Notes: a model not told the origin generated them from the letters alone. DNA of 64,000 bases from Rhodoferax sp. (GCF_030653815.1 NZ_JAURYQ010000041.1:1-64000), one strand, 5' to 3'; positions 10,127-19,490 are shown, counted from the stretch's first letter. Made by a program: numbers and translations.

Positions 10127-10405
10127 ATGATCGACGACACGTTTTTCTGGCAGGGGCATCCGGTGCTTTTCCGACCCGGGGAAACCTTTGCCGCCGCCTT
10201 GCGCCGTTCGGTTCTGGATGACCTGGGGCCGGCCATGGGGCAATTGCGCGGCCGTTACTTTTGCGGCATCGGCGCCTGTCAGGCCTGCCTGGTGTCGGTC
10301 AACGGCGCGGCGCCGGCCGAAGCCTGCCTGACACCGGCGCGCGCCGGCGTGCAGCTGACCCTGGCCGCGTTGCCCGTGAGTGAGGTGCACCGTGTCACAG
10401 CCTGA
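10127..10405 (+). CDS. [2Fe-2S] ferredoxin-like subunit of an amine/opine dehydrogenase (HcnA-like)
   Basis: A 92-residue protein with a plant-type [2Fe-2S] pattern: C46, C51 and C54 in FCGIGACQAC, then C67. This is the small-subunit fold found in HcnA of hydrogen cyanide synthase, in opine oxidases and in D-hydroxyproline or proline dehydrogenase complexes. It passes electrons between flavins, probably toward the respiratory chain. Its 3' end overlaps the next gene by 14 bp, showing translational coupling. Which complex it belongs to depends on the neighbours. Confidence 0.82.
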   Translation: MIDDTFFWQGHPVLFRPGETFAAALRRSVLDDLGPAMGQLRGRYFCGIGACQACLVSVNGAAPAEACLTPARAGVQLTLAALPVSEVHRVTA

Positions 10406-11714
10406 CGTGCTCGTGGTGGGCGGCGGGCCGGCCGGCGTGGCTGCCGCGGTGGCGCTGACCGGCATGGGTTTGCGTGTCATGCTGGTTGAGCAGCGCGATC
10501 GCCTGGGTGGTGCCATCCACCGCGCTTACGTCGGTGCAGGCCCCAGCGCCATCCAGCGCAACGCGCACCATCAGCGCTGTTGGCAAGCCTTGCTGGAGCA
10601 GGTCAACCAAGCGGGCGAACTGCTGACGCTGCAACTGCAATCGGTTTTTCTGGGTGTCGAGGGCGAGGGTCGTTATCTGCTCGATGACCGGGTGGCGGGG
10701 TGCGTGCGCCCTGTGCGCCCCAAGGCCGTGGTGATGGCCGTGGGCGGCGTCGAGCGGGTGTTGCCGGTGCCAGGCTGGGAGCTGCCAGGCGTGAGCACGG
10801 TGGGCGGCATGCAGGTGCAGCTCAAGGAAACCGGCGAAGCACCGCAAGGCCGGATCCTGGTGGCGGGCAGCGGGCCGCTGCCCCTGGCTTTGGCCGCGCA
10901 GTTGGCCGCGGCCGGCAATCCGCCCTTGGCGCTGCTGGAACGCGGCACGCCGTTTGGCATGGCGCTGCTGCAACCGGCTGCGGCCCTGGCTGGTTTGCGC
11001 AGTGGGCCACAGCTGGTCGAGGCGCTGGGCTATGCCAGTCAGTTGCTGCGCTTTGGCGTGCCCTACCGCACGGGTTGCACGGTGACGGCGATTGAAGCGG
11101 TGCCGCAGGGCCTGCGCGTGGCCGTGGTCGACCGGCGTGGCCGGACCCTGGTGTACGAGGTCGCTCATCTGGCCCTGCACGACGGCCTGGAGCCCAACCA
11201 GACTGGCTTGCCGCGTCAAGCGGTGGCGGGCTTGCCGGTGGTCTGGGCCGGCGATTGCCGTGAAGTGCTGGGCGCCGATGCAGCGATTCACGATGGTCGG
11301 CGGGCCGCGCTGGAGGTCGGGAAAATCCTCGGGCACCCTTGCCCACAGGCCGGCTTTGATGCCCCGTTGCAGTCGGCCCGGCGCCTGCAGTCGGCCTTGC
11401 GCACGCTGTACCAGGCACCCCACCCCGCCATCACGCCCGAGACCGTGCTCTGTCGCTGTGAGGGCTTGCGCGCTGCCAGCGCTTCGGCACTGCAGGGTGC
11501 GGCCTCGGCGCATGAAATTCGGGTGGTCGGCCGATATGCCATGGGTCCCTGCCAAGGCCGTTTTTGTGCGCGCAACGCACAAGCGCTGGCCGCCCAGGCG
11601 GGGGTGTCGTTTGAACCCCTGGACCTGCACGGCAGCGTGCCGCGCTGGCCGTTGCGACCCGTGTCGGTGGCGGCGCTGGCGGCCTATGCCGATGACGCGT
11701 CGACGACCCCTTGA
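10392..11714 (+). CDS. FAD-dependent dehydrogenase alpha subunit (HcnB / OoxA-like)
   Basis: A protein of about 440 residues with an N-terminal FAD Rossmann motif (VVGGGPAGVAAA). A C-terminal BFD-like [2Fe-2S] segment has CRCEGL, then GPCQGRFC about 30 residues later. This pairing is characteristic of HcnB, of the OoxA/NoxA opine oxidase subunits and of related amine dehydrogenases. I chose GTG at 10392, which overlaps the preceding gene and has GAGGTG just upstream; a GTG at 10380 is also possible. It acts with the small Fe-S subunit and probably with the DAO-type subunit encoded at 14091-15308. Confidence 0.85.
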   Translation: MSQPDVLVVGGGPAGVAAAVALTGMGLRVMLVEQRDRLGGAIHRAYVGAGPSAIQRNAHHQRCWQALLEQVNQAGELLTLQLQSVFLGVEGEGRYLLDDRVAGCVRPVRPKAVVMAVGGVERVLPVPGWELPGVSTVGGMQVQLKETGEAPQGRILVAGSGPLPLALAAQLAAAGNPPLALLERGTPFGMALLQPAAALAGLRSGPQLVEALGYASQLLRFGVPYRTGCTVTAIEAVPQGLRVAVVDRRGRTLVYEVAHLALHDGLEPNQTGLPRQAVAGLPVVWAGDCREVLGADAAIHDGRRAALEVGKILGHPCPQAGFDAPLQSARRLQSALRTLYQAPHPAITPETVLCRCEGLRAASASALQGAASAHEIRVVGRYAMGPCQGRFCARNAQALAAQAGVSFEPLDLHGSVPRWPLRPVSVAALAAYADDASTTP

Positions 11715-11771
11715 TGACCGCGCGATCCATTTTTTTGCAACCGGCAGTTTTGCCTTTACCAGGAGAAGACA

Positions 11772-12620
11772 ATGACACTGAACCCACGACGCCATTTCAC
11801 CATGGGTATCGCCGCGCTGGCGGCCAGCTGCCTTGCCGGTGCTGCGCTGGCACAGGCCCCCGCTGCGGAGCAAAGCACCTGGGACCGCATCAACAGCACC
11901 AAGACCCTGCGCGTGGGTGCGGTTGCCGGTGCCCCGCCGAATTACCAGAAAAACCTGGCGACCGGCGAGTGGAGCGGCATCATGGTGGACCTGGCCAAAG
12001 ATTTGGCGGCCAAGCTCAACGTCAAGCTGGTGGTCACCGAGACCACCTGGGGCAACTCGGTGCTCGACCTGCAGACCAACAAGCTGGACATCTTTTTTGG
12101 CCTGAACCCGACGCCGCAACGCCGCGAGGTGATCGACTTCACCGTGCCGCTGTACCAGAACGCCTTCACGCTGATCGCCAAGAAAGGCTTCCAGGCCAAG
12201 ACCTGGGATGACCTGAACAAGCCCGAGGTGACGATTGCGGTCGATGTCGGTTCGTCCTATGACAACCTGGTGACGGCCATGTACGACAAGGCGAAAATCT
12301 TGCGCTTCGAGAAATCCAACGACGCCACCATGGCGGTGCAAACCGGGCGCGCCGACGTGCAGCCGCTGGTGGTCACGGTGTCGGTTGGCATCCTGAAGAA
12401 AAATCCCAACATCGGTCACCTGATCGTGCCCGAGCCACTCAAGGGCACGACCACCAATGCCGGCCTGCGCAAAGAGACCGACAAGACCTGGCAGACCTAC
12501 GTGGACAAATGGATCACCGAACTGCGTGCCGCCGACCAGGTAAACCCGATCGTGCTGTCCAACCTCGACAAACTCATGGGCATCAAGCCCGCAGAGATTC
12601 CGGTGATCGTCAAGTTCTGA
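11772..12620 (+). CDS. Periplasmic amino acid-binding protein of an ABC importer
   Basis: A 282-residue extracellular solute-binding protein, family 3. The signal peptide spans about residues 1-27, ending AALA before QAP, and carries a twin arginine (RRHF) near the start. The mature part has the family pattern: KTLRVGAVAG, GIMVDLAKDLAAKLNVKL, LDIFFGLNPTPQRREVIDFTVP. Such proteins bind polar amino acids or opines. A good ribosome site (AGGAGA) precedes the ATG. It is the first of three transporter genes, between the dehydrogenase subunits. Confidence 0.9.
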   Translation: MTLNPRRHFTMGIAALAASCLAGAALAQAPAAEQSTWDRINSTKTLRVGAVAGAPPNYQKNLATGEWSGIMVDLAKDLAAKLNVKLVVTETTWGNSVLDLQTNKLDIFFGLNPTPQRREVIDFTVPLYQNAFTLIAKKGFQAKTWDDLNKPEVTIAVDVGSSYDNLVTAMYDKAKILRFEKSNDATMAVQTGRADVQPLVVTVSVGILKKNPNIGHLIVPEPLKGTTTNAGLRKETDKTWQTYVDKWITELRAADQVNPIVLSNLDKLMGIKPAEIPVIVKF

Positions 12621-12648
12621 TTCGCATCTTTGATGGTCAGGAGAATCT

Positions 12649-13305
12649 GTGTACCAGTGGAACTTTGAATTTTTGTGGGAATACCGCAGCCTGTTTGCCA
12701 CCGGCCTGCTCTACACGCTGGGCTATACCGCGATGTGCATTGGGTTGGGGTTGCTGTTTGGCCTGATCGCCGGCATGGGGCAGTTGTCGCGCTTCGGCGT
12801 GGTGCGCTGGCCCATGAAGGGCTACGTGGAGCTGTTCCGATCGACGCCGGTGCTGGTGCAGATCATCTGGTTTTACTACGCCCTGCCGGTGCTTCTGGGC
12901 ATTGAAATGTCGCCGGCCATGGCAGCGATCTTGGCGCTGTCGCTGTACGGCGGTGCGTTTTACTCCGAGATCATCCGCGGCGGCATCATCTCGATCGAGG
13001 TCGGTCAGACCGAGGCGGCACGCGCCCTGGGCATGACGCGCTTTCAGATCATGCACCGCGTGGTGTTGCCGCAAGCGCTGCGGCGCATGACGCCGCCGCT
13101 GCTGAACCAGTCGATCATGCAGCTCAAAAACACCTCGCTGGTGTCCATCGTGGCCCTGCCGGACCTGGTCTACCAGGCGCAGGCCGTGGTCCACGAAACC
13201 TACCGACCACTGGAAACCTACACGCTGATTGCCTTGATGTACCTGGCCGTGCTGGTGCCTGCCACCAGCCTGATCAAGCGGCTGGAGCGGCGCGCCGACA
13301 CCTGA
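12649..13305 (+). CDS. Polar amino acid ABC transporter permease
   Basis: A 218-residue inner-membrane permease of the HisM/GlnP type with about five transmembrane helices. The EAA loop that docks the ATPase is visible near residue 125: [12 protein letters not shown], then [17 protein letters not shown]. The start is GTG, with AGGAGA about 6 bases before it. Most opine and histidine systems use two different permeases (such as OccQ and OccM); only one is present here, so a homodimer is likely. Confidence 0.9.
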   Translation: MYQWNFEFLWEYRSLFATGLLYTLGYTAMCIGLGLLFGLIAGMGQLSRFGVVRWPMKGYVELFRSTPVLVQIIWFYYALPVLLGIEMSPAMAAILALSLYGGAFYSEIIRGGIISIEVGQTEAARALGMTRFQIMHRVVLPQALRRMTPPLLNQSIMQLKNTSLVSIVALPDLVYQAQAVVHETYRPLETYTLIALMYLAVLVPATSLIKRLERRADT

Positions 13306-13324
13306 TTTTTTTGGAAACCAAGTC

Positions 13325-14080
13325 ATGATTGAAATACAGGGGCTGCGCAAGCAGTTTGGCGACAACGTGGTGCTGCGCGACGTGTCGATGCAGGTCGCCA
13401 AGGGCCAGGTGGTGGCCCTGGTGGGGCCGTCGGGCTCGGGCAAATCCACGCTGCTGCGCTGCATCAACCTGCTGACCCTGCCCGATGCCGGCAGCATCCG
13501 GGTCGGCACCCACGCGTTCAGCTTTCAGGGCGCCGCCACCAAGCTGCCGAGCGACCGCGTGCTGGCGCGTTTTCGGGCCAACACCGGCATGGTGTTTCAG
13601 CATTTCAACCTGTTCCCGCACATGACTGCCTTGCAGAACGTGATGGAGGGCATGGTCACGGTGCTGCGCACGCCCAAGACAGAAGCGCGCGAACAGGCGC
13701 TGCAATTGCTCGACAAAGTGGGTTTGTCCGACAAGGCCGATGCCCATCCGCAACAGCTCTCGGGCGGCCAAAAACAGCGCGTGGCCATTGCCCGCGCGCT
13801 GGCCATGCAGCCGCAGGTGATGCTGTTTGACGAAGCCACGTCGGCGCTCGACCCCGAGCTGGTGGGCGAGGTGCTGGCGGTGATCCAGTCGCTGGCCAAG
13901 GACGGCATGACCATGGTCATCGTCACCCACGAAATTGCCTTTGCGCGTGAAGTGGCCGACGTGCTGGTGTTCATGCGCGACGGTGTGGTGGTGGAAAGCG
14001 GCCCGGCCAGGGATGTGATCGATCACCCGCAGCAGGCCGCCACCCAGGCTTTTTTAGCGCGCTTTCACGACAAGCCTTAA
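13325..14080 (+). CDS. Polar amino acid ABC transporter ATP-binding protein
   Basis: A 251-residue ATPase of the GlnQ/HisP type. Walker [10 protein letters not shown] lies near residues 36-44, the signature LSGGQKQR and Walker [13 protein letters not shown] are intact, and the H-loop is VTHEIAF. It powers the importer formed with the two preceding genes, 19 bp downstream of the permease. It ends 10 bp before the convergent end of the DAO-type flavoprotein gene, with a palindromic repeat in between and inside that gene's tail. Confidence 0.93.
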   Translation: MIEIQGLRKQFGDNVVLRDVSMQVAKGQVVALVGPSGSGKSTLLRCINLLTLPDAGSIRVGTHAFSFQGAATKLPSDRVLARFRANTGMVFQHFNLFPHMTALQNVMEGMVTVLRTPKTEAREQALQLLDKVGLSDKADAHPQQLSGGQKQRVAIARALAMQPQVMLFDEATSALDPELVGEVLAVIQSLAKDGMTMVIVTHEIAFAREVADVLVFMRDGVVVESGPARDVIDHPQQAATQAFLARFHDKP

Positions 14081-14084
14081 AGTG

Positions 14085-14130
14085 TTGGGGTCAGAGCACG
14101 TCGCTGTGCGAGTGGTCTGACCCGCAAGGT
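14085..14130 (-). repeat. Palindromic intergenic repeat, copy A (overlaps a gene end)
   Basis: An inverted copy of the short repeat family found elsewhere in this window. The outer stem is GGGTCAGA / TCTGACCC around a 20-base centre that itself can pair (CAC and TCGC against GCGA and GTG). On the minus strand it reads CCTTGCGGGTCAGA ... TCTGACCCCAAC. It lies between two convergent genes and its left part is the C-terminal coding sequence and stop codon of the flavoprotein gene. It may also act as a bidirectional terminator, but no long T-run follows. Confidence 0.85.
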
Positions 14131-15308
14131 TTCAGGAAACGTGCGGGTGTCAAGGCGGCCAGGTCCTGGGCGCTGTCCTGCCCCAGCGCCCAGCGCGCCA
14201 CGGCGGCACCCACCAGCGGCCCCAGGCAAATACCGTCGCCCTGCATGGCGGTGGCCAGGATCAGACCGTCCAGTTCGGGGTGCCGGCCAACGATGGGCAG
14301 GCCGTCTTCGGTGGTGGCGCGGATGCCGGCGAAGGTGCGAATGACCCGTTGGCGCGCCAGCGGCGGGTAGACGTCAATGGCCTCGCGCAAAATGGTCGTC
14401 ACCGTGCGGATGTCGGTCTGGCGGTCCAGCACGCCGGTCTCGCGGCTGCTGCCTATCAGGAACTGGCCGGTGCGCAGCGGGTCGATCACCAGGCTGACCG
14501 AGCTTTGCTGAGCCGTGGGCGTGTGTTTGGAGGCCAGGTAACTGGCCGACATCAGCGGCCCGGGCAGCGCCGCGTAGCCAAAGGCAGCGCGGTCGGTCAC
14601 GATCAGCTGACCCTTGCGCGGAATCATCACCTTGTCCAGTCCCAAAAAATGCATCGAATCAATGCCCGCGGCCAGCACCACCACATCAGCCAGCAGGCGC
14701 CCGCCAGGGGTTTCCACGCCGATCACGCGCTGACCTGACAGCACCAGCTCGAGCACCGGGGTGTGCCGCAGCGGCACCACATTGGCACACGCCAGCAAGC
14801 GGTGCGTCACTTCGTAGCCAATGGCATGGCCGTCCCGGGGCACCTTGAGCCCGGCCAGCACGCTGGCGCCCAGGCCTGGCACCCGCCGCATCAGCATGGT
14901 GCGGTCAAGCCACAGCGTGGCCTCGCCCTGGTGGTCGAGGTCGCGCTGCTGCGCGGCAATCACCGCCACTTCAAGGTCGTTGCGGGCAAACAGGTAGGTG
15001 GGGCGGGTGTGGAACAGGTCGGTCAGAATTTCATCCTGCACCAGTTGGGCATACAGGTCGCGCGCCTGGCGTGCCAGTTGCATCATCACGCCGGGACGCT
15101 TGCTGGCCACCGACACCGCGCCATCCGAGGCACCGGTGGCACCCGCTGACGGCGCTTTAGCATCGAGCACGGTGACTTTGGCGCCGGCGCGGCTCAGGTA
15201 AAACGCGGTGGCCGCGCCCACGATACCGGCGCCGATCACAAGAACATGGGGAAAAGGTCGACTGTCAGGCATGTTGGGGGTGTGAGAACTGGCCTTATTA
15301 GAACCCAC
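14091..15308 (-). CDS. FAD-dependent DAO-family oxidoreductase, HcnC / OoxB-like beta subunit
   Basis: A 405-residue D-amino-acid-oxidase-fold flavoprotein. The FAD motif is VLVIGAGIVGAATAFYLSRAG, near residues 23-40, and the C-terminal FAD motif is GIRATTEDGLPIVG and ATAMQGDGICLGP. It matches the catalytic subunit type of HcnC, opine oxidase B and glycine/D-amino acid dehydrogenases, and is likely the partner of the Fe-S and alpha subunits at 10127-11714. It is on the opposite strand to them, which is unusual for a complex of this kind. The last eleven residues and the stop codon come from the palindromic repeat, so the native terminus seems to have been replaced. Confidence 0.85.
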   Translation of the reverse strand: MGSNKASSHTPNMPDSRPFPHVLVIGAGIVGAATAFYLSRAGAKVTVLDAKAPSAGATGASDGAVSVASKRPGVMMQLARQARDLYAQLVQDEILTDLFHTRPTYLFARNDLEVAVIAAQQRDLDHQGEATLWLDRTMLMRRVPGLGASVLAGLKVPRDGHAIGYEVTHRLLACANVVPLRHTPVLELVLSGQRVIGVETPGGRLLADVVVLAAGIDSMHFLGLDKVMIPRKGQLIVTDRAAFGYAALPGPLMSASYLASKHTPTAQQSSVSLVIDPLRTGQFLIGSSRETGVLDRQTDIRTVTTILREAIDVYPPLARQRVIRTFAGIRATTEDGLPIVGRHPELDGLILATAMQGDGICLGPLVGAAVARWALGQDSAQDLAALTPARFLKPCGSDHSHSDVL

Positions 15309-15348
15309 TCATAAAATCAAGGCTATTTCCGCTCTATTCAAAACTCCC

Positions 15349-16407
15349 ATGACCTTCCCCACCCCGCTTGAAAACCTGAACGTGCTGTCGCAGCAAACCC
15401 TGCTGCCGCCGAGTGCCTTGCACGACGCCGTGCCCGCCAGTGAGCGCGCCACCCAGACCGTCAGCGCGGCCCGCACCGCTGTGGCCAACATCCTGCAGGG
15501 GCGTGACCCGCGCCTGCTGGTGGTGGTGGGGCCGTGTTCGATTCACGACCTGGTGGCGGCACGGGACTACGCTCAACGCTTGAAGGCGCTGGCCGATGAA
15601 CTGAAAGACCAACTGTTCATCGTGATGCGGGTTTATTTTGAAAAGCCGCGCACCACCGTGGGCTGGAAAGGTCTGATCAACGACCCGCGCATGGACGACT
15701 CGTTCCACATCGAAGAGGGCTTGCATCTGGCGCGTCAGTTGCTGGTGGACTTGAACGACATGGGCTTGCCCTGCGGCACCGAGGCGCTGGACCCGATCAC
15801 GCCGCAGTACCTGGGCGACCTGATTGCCTGGAGTGCCATTGGCGCGCGCACCACCGAGAGCCAGACCCATCGCGAAATGGCCAGCGGCCTGTCGAGCCCG
15901 GTGGGTTTCAAGAACGGCACCGACGGTAACCTGGACGTGGCGCTCAACGCCATGCTGTCAGCCGCCCAGCCGCACACCTTTTTGGGCATCAACGGTGAAG
16001 GCCAGGTGGCCCTGACACAGACCCGCGGCAATGCCCATGGCCATTTGATTCTGCGCGGCGGCAGCGTGCCCAACTACGACTCGGTGTCAGTGGCGCAAGC
16101 CGAGGCCGAACTGACCAGGGCTAAATTGCCGGTGAATATCGTGGTCGACTGCAGCCACGGCAACTCGCGCAAAAACCATGCGCTGCAAAGCCTGGTGCTG
16201 AAAGACGTGGTGGGGCAGATGGTGGACGGCTGCCGCGCCATCAAGGGTGTGATGCTGGAATCCAACCTGTTTGAGGGCAACCAGAAGCTGGCCGACCCCA
16301 AGGACCTGCGCTACGGCGTGTCGATCACCGATGCCTGTCTGGGCTGGGATGAAACCGCCAATGGCTTGCGCGACGCGGCGCAACGGCTGCGCGCGGTGGC
16401 GCGTTAA
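15349..16407 (+). CDS. aroG: 3-deoxy-7-phosphoheptulonate synthase (DAHP synthase, class I)
   Basis: A 352-residue enzyme condensing phosphoenolpyruvate and erythrose-4-phosphate, the first step of aromatic amino acid synthesis. Class I signatures are present: VVVGPCSIHD, RVYFEKPRTTVGWKGLINDP, and the metal-binding VVDCSHGNS with ESNL and DACLGW near the end. The length matches AroG/AroF/AroH paralogues, which differ by feedback inhibitor; that choice cannot be read from sequence. It is divergent from the flavoprotein gene with a 40 bp spacer. Confidence 0.92.
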   Translation: MTFPTPLENLNVLSQQTLLPPSALHDAVPASERATQTVSAARTAVANILQGRDPRLLVVVGPCSIHDLVAARDYAQRLKALADELKDQLFIVMRVYFEKPRTTVGWKGLINDPRMDDSFHIEEGLHLARQLLVDLNDMGLPCGTEALDPITPQYLGDLIAWSAIGARTTESQTHREMASGLSSPVGFKNGTDGNLDVALNAMLSAAQPHTFLGINGEGQVALTQTRGNAHGHLILRGGSVPNYDSVSVAQAEAELTRAKLPVNIVVDCSHGNSRKNHALQSLVLKDVVGQMVDGCRAIKGVMLESNLFEGNQKLADPKDLRYGVSITDACLGWDETANGLRDAAQRLRAVAR

Positions 16408-16416
16408 GAACGCGCT

Positions 16417-16902
16417 TCAGGCCGCCAGCGCGGCTTGAATGTCCTTGGCCAGGCTTGCGGGGGTGTCGGTAGGGGCGTAGCGTTTCAGTACCCGGCCATC
16501 CTTGCCGACCAAAAACTTGGTGAAGTTCCACTTGATCGATTTGCTGCCCAGCAGGCCGGGCGCTTCCCCCGCCAGCCACAGGTAAAGCGGGTGGGCACCC
16601 GCGCCGTTGACCTCGATCTTGGCCATCATCGGGAACGTGACACCGTAGTTGCGCTGGCAAAAGCCGGCAATCTCGGGGTTGCTGCCCGCGTCTTGCGCGC
16701 CAAACTGGTTGCAGGGGAAACCCAGCACCACCAGGCCTTGTTGGCCATGGCTTTCATGCAGTTGCTCCAGCCCGGCAAACTGCGGTGTGAAGCCGCAGGC
16801 ACTGGCGGTGTTGACGATCAGTAGCACCTTGCCCTGAAAGGTTTTCAGAGCCACTGGCTTGCCATCAATGGCCAGCGCTTCAAAGTCATAGACAGTCGTC
16901 AT
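16417..16902 (-). CDS. Glutathione peroxidase-family thiol peroxidase
   Basis: A 161-residue protein of normal bacterial length. The peroxidatic position is cysteine rather than selenocysteine: C36 in NTASACGFTPQF. The catalytic Gln and Trp motifs GFPCNQFGAQ and IKWNFTKFLV are intact. It reduces hydrogen peroxide or lipid peroxides using glutathione or, more often in bacteria, thioredoxin. No signal peptide, so cytoplasmic. It is convergent with the DAHP synthase and 21 bp downstream of lplT on the same strand. Confidence 0.92.
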   Translation of the reverse strand: MTTVYDFEALAIDGKPVALKTFQGKVLLIVNTASACGFTPQFAGLEQLHESHGQQGLVVLGFPCNQFGAQDAGSNPEIAGFCQRNYGVTFPMMAKIEVNGAGAHPLYLWLAGEAPGLLGSKSIKWNFTKFLVGKDGRVLKRYAPTDTPASLAKDIQAALAA

Positions 16903-16923
16903 GGCGTCCCCTTGTGATCAGAA

Positions 16924-18255
16924 TCAACCATGGGCCTTGTCGTTTCTGGCGATGGCCAGCAAGCGGTCGATTTCTTCGTGGTGGTGCGTCAGGTTGCTGG
17001 CATGCCAGCGTCGAATGAGCCACATGAAGCCGGCAATCACCAGGCCAAAGCCGGTGATGGCCGCAAAAGTCGGCAAGCCCAGCCCGGTGGACAGGCTGTA
17101 AAGCGCGCCCAGTACCAGAATGCAGGCCTGTTCGTTGAAGTTCTGCACGGCAATCGAGCGCCCGGCGCCCATCAGGTTGTGGCCGCGGTGTTGCAGCAGC
17201 GCGTTCATGGGTACCACCAAAAAGCCGCCCAGGGCGCCCAGCAAAATCAGGAACGGCGCAGCCACCCAGACATTGGTGATGAAAATCAGGCCGATGATCA
17301 ACAGGCCCATGACAATGCCCAGGGTGATCACGCGTGGACCGTCTTCAAGCTTCATGCGCATCGACGCCATGACCGCACCCACCGCCATGCCAATGGCCAC
17401 CACGCCTTGCAAGGCCGACGCCTGGGTCACCGAATAATCCAGCGCGGCGGCGGCCCAGGCCAGCACGATGAAGCGCAAGTTGCCCGCCACCCCCCAGATC
17501 AGCGTGGTGGCCGCCAGCGAGATTTGCCCCAGCTTGTCGCGCCACAAGCGGGTGTTGCAGGTCCAGAAATCGGGCAGCAGGGTCAGCATGCGTTTGGGCA
17601 TCGGGCGCATCAGCACACCCGTGAGCGGGATGTGGGTGTTGAACCAGGCCGCCAGCAGATAGACAAAAATCAGCACCGAAATGGCCGCCTCGGCCGGGTT
17701 GTTGATGCCGGTGTTGATGCCAGGGATGTCAATGGCGAGCAAATGCTGTGACACGTGGCGCCCGACCAACTGGCCCCCCAGCAAGACCCCCAGAATGATC
17801 GAGCCGATCGTCAGGCCCTCGATCCAGCCATTGGCCTTGACCAGTTGCGAGGCGGGCAGGAGTTCGGTCAGGATGCCGTATTTGGCAGGTGAATAGGCCG
17901 CGGCACCAAGGCCGACGATGGCATAGGCCAGCAGCGGGTGGGTGCCAAACAGCATGAAAAGACAACCCGCGATCTTGATGAAGTTGCTCACCAGCATGAC
18001 CCGGCCCTTGGGCATGGAATCGGCAAAAGCGCCGACAAAAGGTGCCAACACCACGTAAAACAGGGCAAACATGGGCACCAGGGCCGCCTGTTGCCATTGC
18101 GGCGCGTGGCTGGTGCGCAGCAATTGCACGGCGGCTACAAACAAGGCGTTGTCGGCCAGCGAGCTGAAGAACTGCGCTGACATGATGGTGAAGAAGCCGC
18201 GTTTCATCGATGGTTTTTTTGCAACCGCGTGCGGCGGCGCTTTAAGGGGTGACAT
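16924..18255 (-). CDS. lplT: Lysophospholipid transporter LplT (MFS)
   Basis: A 443-residue major facilitator superfamily protein with about twelve hydrophobic helices. Typical LplT features include the early FFTIMSAQFFSSLADNALFVAA, the APFVGAFADSMPKGRVM loop, and YSPAKYGILTELLPASQLVKANGWIEG. LplT flips lysophospholipids inward across the inner membrane for re-acylation. In E. coli it sits with aas; here aas is absent and a glutathione peroxidase gene follows. It diverges from alr with a 76 bp spacer. Confidence 0.9.
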   Translation of the reverse strand: MSPLKAPPHAVAKKPSMKRGFFTIMSAQFFSSLADNALFVAAVQLLRTSHAPQWQQAALVPMFALFYVVLAPFVGAFADSMPKGRVMLVSNFIKIAGCLFMLFGTHPLLAYAIVGLGAAAYSPAKYGILTELLPASQLVKANGWIEGLTIGSIILGVLLGGQLVGRHVSQHLLAIDIPGINTGINNPAEAAISVLIFVYLLAAWFNTHIPLTGVLMRPMPKRMLTLLPDFWTCNTRLWRDKLGQISLAATTLIWGVAGNLRFIVLAWAAAALDYSVTQASALQGVVAIGMAVGAVMASMRMKLEDGPRVITLGIVMGLLIIGLIFITNVWVAAPFLILLGALGGFLVVPMNALLQHRGHNLMGAGRSIAVQNFNEQACILVLGALYSLSTGLGLPTFAAITGFGLVIAGFMWLIRRWHASNLTHHHEEIDRLLAIARNDKAHG

Positions 18256-18331
18256 GTCTCCAAACGTTACCGGGTTATAGCACGCCGCTGCAGTGTCAAA
18301 ATCGCCCTAACGCAATTTCTCCAGAGCTTTT

Positions 18332-19423
18332 ATGCCCCGCCCGATCCTTGCCACCATCCACACCGCTGCGCTGCAGCACAACTTGGCGCGCAACCGCCAG
18401 GCTGCCCCTGACGCCAAGGTCTGGGCGGTGGTCAAGGCCAACGCCTATGGCCATGGCATCGAGCGCGTGTTTGAAGGCTTGCGCAGTGCCGATGGCTTTG
18501 CCTTGCTCGACCTGGCGGAAGCCCAGCGGGTGCGCGACCTGGGCTGGCGTGGCCCCATTTTGTTGCTGGAAGGGGTGTTCGAAGCGCGCGACCTCGAACT
18601 GTGTTCGCGCCTGGATTTATGGCACACGGTGCATTGCGACGAACAGATCGACATGCTGGCGGCCTGCAAGACGCACGTCGGGCACCGCGTGTTCTTGAAA
18701 ATGAACTCGGGCATGAATCGGCTGGGTTTTACCCCGGCGCGTTACCGCAGTGCCTGGGCGCGCCTGAATGCCTTGCCGCAGGTGGATGAGATCTCGCTCA
18801 TGACGCACTTCAGCGATGCCGATGGCGGCCAGGGCATTGCCGCGCAAATGGCCTGTTTTGCCGAGGTCACGCGTGACCTGCCGGGCGAACGCTCGTTGAG
18901 CAACAGTGCCGCCAGCCTGCGCCATGCCGATGCGGTGCTGGCCTCGGACTGGATTCGCCCCGGTATCAGCCTGTATGGCAGTTCGCCTGACCACCCCGAG
19001 CACCTGGCCGGTGACTGGGGTTTGCTGCCGGCCATGACGCTGGCGGCCAAGATCATCGCGGTGCAGGACATTGCAGCGGGTGCCAGCGTGGGTTATGGCT
19101 CGAAGTTTGTGGCCGAGGCACCGATGCGCCTGGGCGTGGTGGCCTGTGGTTATGCCGATGGCTACCCGCGCGTGTGCCCCACTGGCACACCGGTGCTGGT
19201 GGCCGGCGTGCGCAGCCGACTGGTCGGGCGTGTCAGCATGGACATGGTCACGGTGGACCTGACGCCGGTGCCCGAGGCCGGCATGGGCAGCGAGGTGACG
19301 CTGTGGGGGCGCGCGGCCAATGGCGCGGTGCTCGGCATCGACGAAGTGGCGCAGGCCGCCGGCACGCTGGGTTATGAGTTGATGTGCGCACTGGCGCAGC
19401 GGGTGCCGGTGCAAATGGATTGA
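18332..19423 (+). CDS. alr: Alanine racemase
   Basis: A 363-residue PLP enzyme making D-alanine for peptidoglycan. The PLP lysine is K35 in [10 protein letters not shown] and the catalytic tyrosine is Y255 in [31 protein letters not shown] and [12 protein letters not shown] motifs are intact. Length is normal. Downstream are two copies of the palindromic repeat and then the convergent toxin gene. Confidence 0.94.
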   Translation: MPRPILATIHTAALQHNLARNRQAAPDAKVWAVVKANAYGHGIERVFEGLRSADGFALLDLAEAQRVRDLGWRGPILLLEGVFEARDLELCSRLDLWHTVHCDEQIDMLAACKTHVGHRVFLKMNSGMNRLGFTPARYRSAWARLNALPQVDEISLMTHFSDADGGQGIAAQMACFAEVTRDLPGERSLSNSAASLRHADAVLASDWIRPGISLYGSSPDHPEHLAGDWGLLPAMTLAAKIIAVQDIAAGASVGYGSKFVAEAPMRLGVVACGYADGYPRVCPTGTPVLVAGVRSRLVGRVSMDMVTVDLTPVPEAGMGSEVTLWGRAANGAVLGIDEVAQAAGTLGYELMCALAQRVPVQMD

Positions 19424-19433
19424 TATACATTGC

Positions 19434-19470
19434 GGGTCAGACCACTCGCGCAGCGACGTGCTCTGACCCC
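19434..19470 (+). repeat. Palindromic intergenic repeat, copy B
   Basis: A 37-base core with perfect outer arms GGGTCAGA and TCTGACCC and a pairing centre, preceded by TTGC and followed by CAACTAATT. It lies 10 bp after the alr stop. It is identical over the core to copy C 20 bp further on, so the two form a direct tandem pair between convergent genes. Confidence 0.9.
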
Positions 19471-19490
19471 AACTAATTGGAGCGGCTTGT

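Noticed and set aside
10395..12701. 768-codon open frame antisense to the flavin dehydrogenase and solute-binding genes
   Set aside because: It spans two well-identified genes and their spacer, and reads as compositionally biased sequence.
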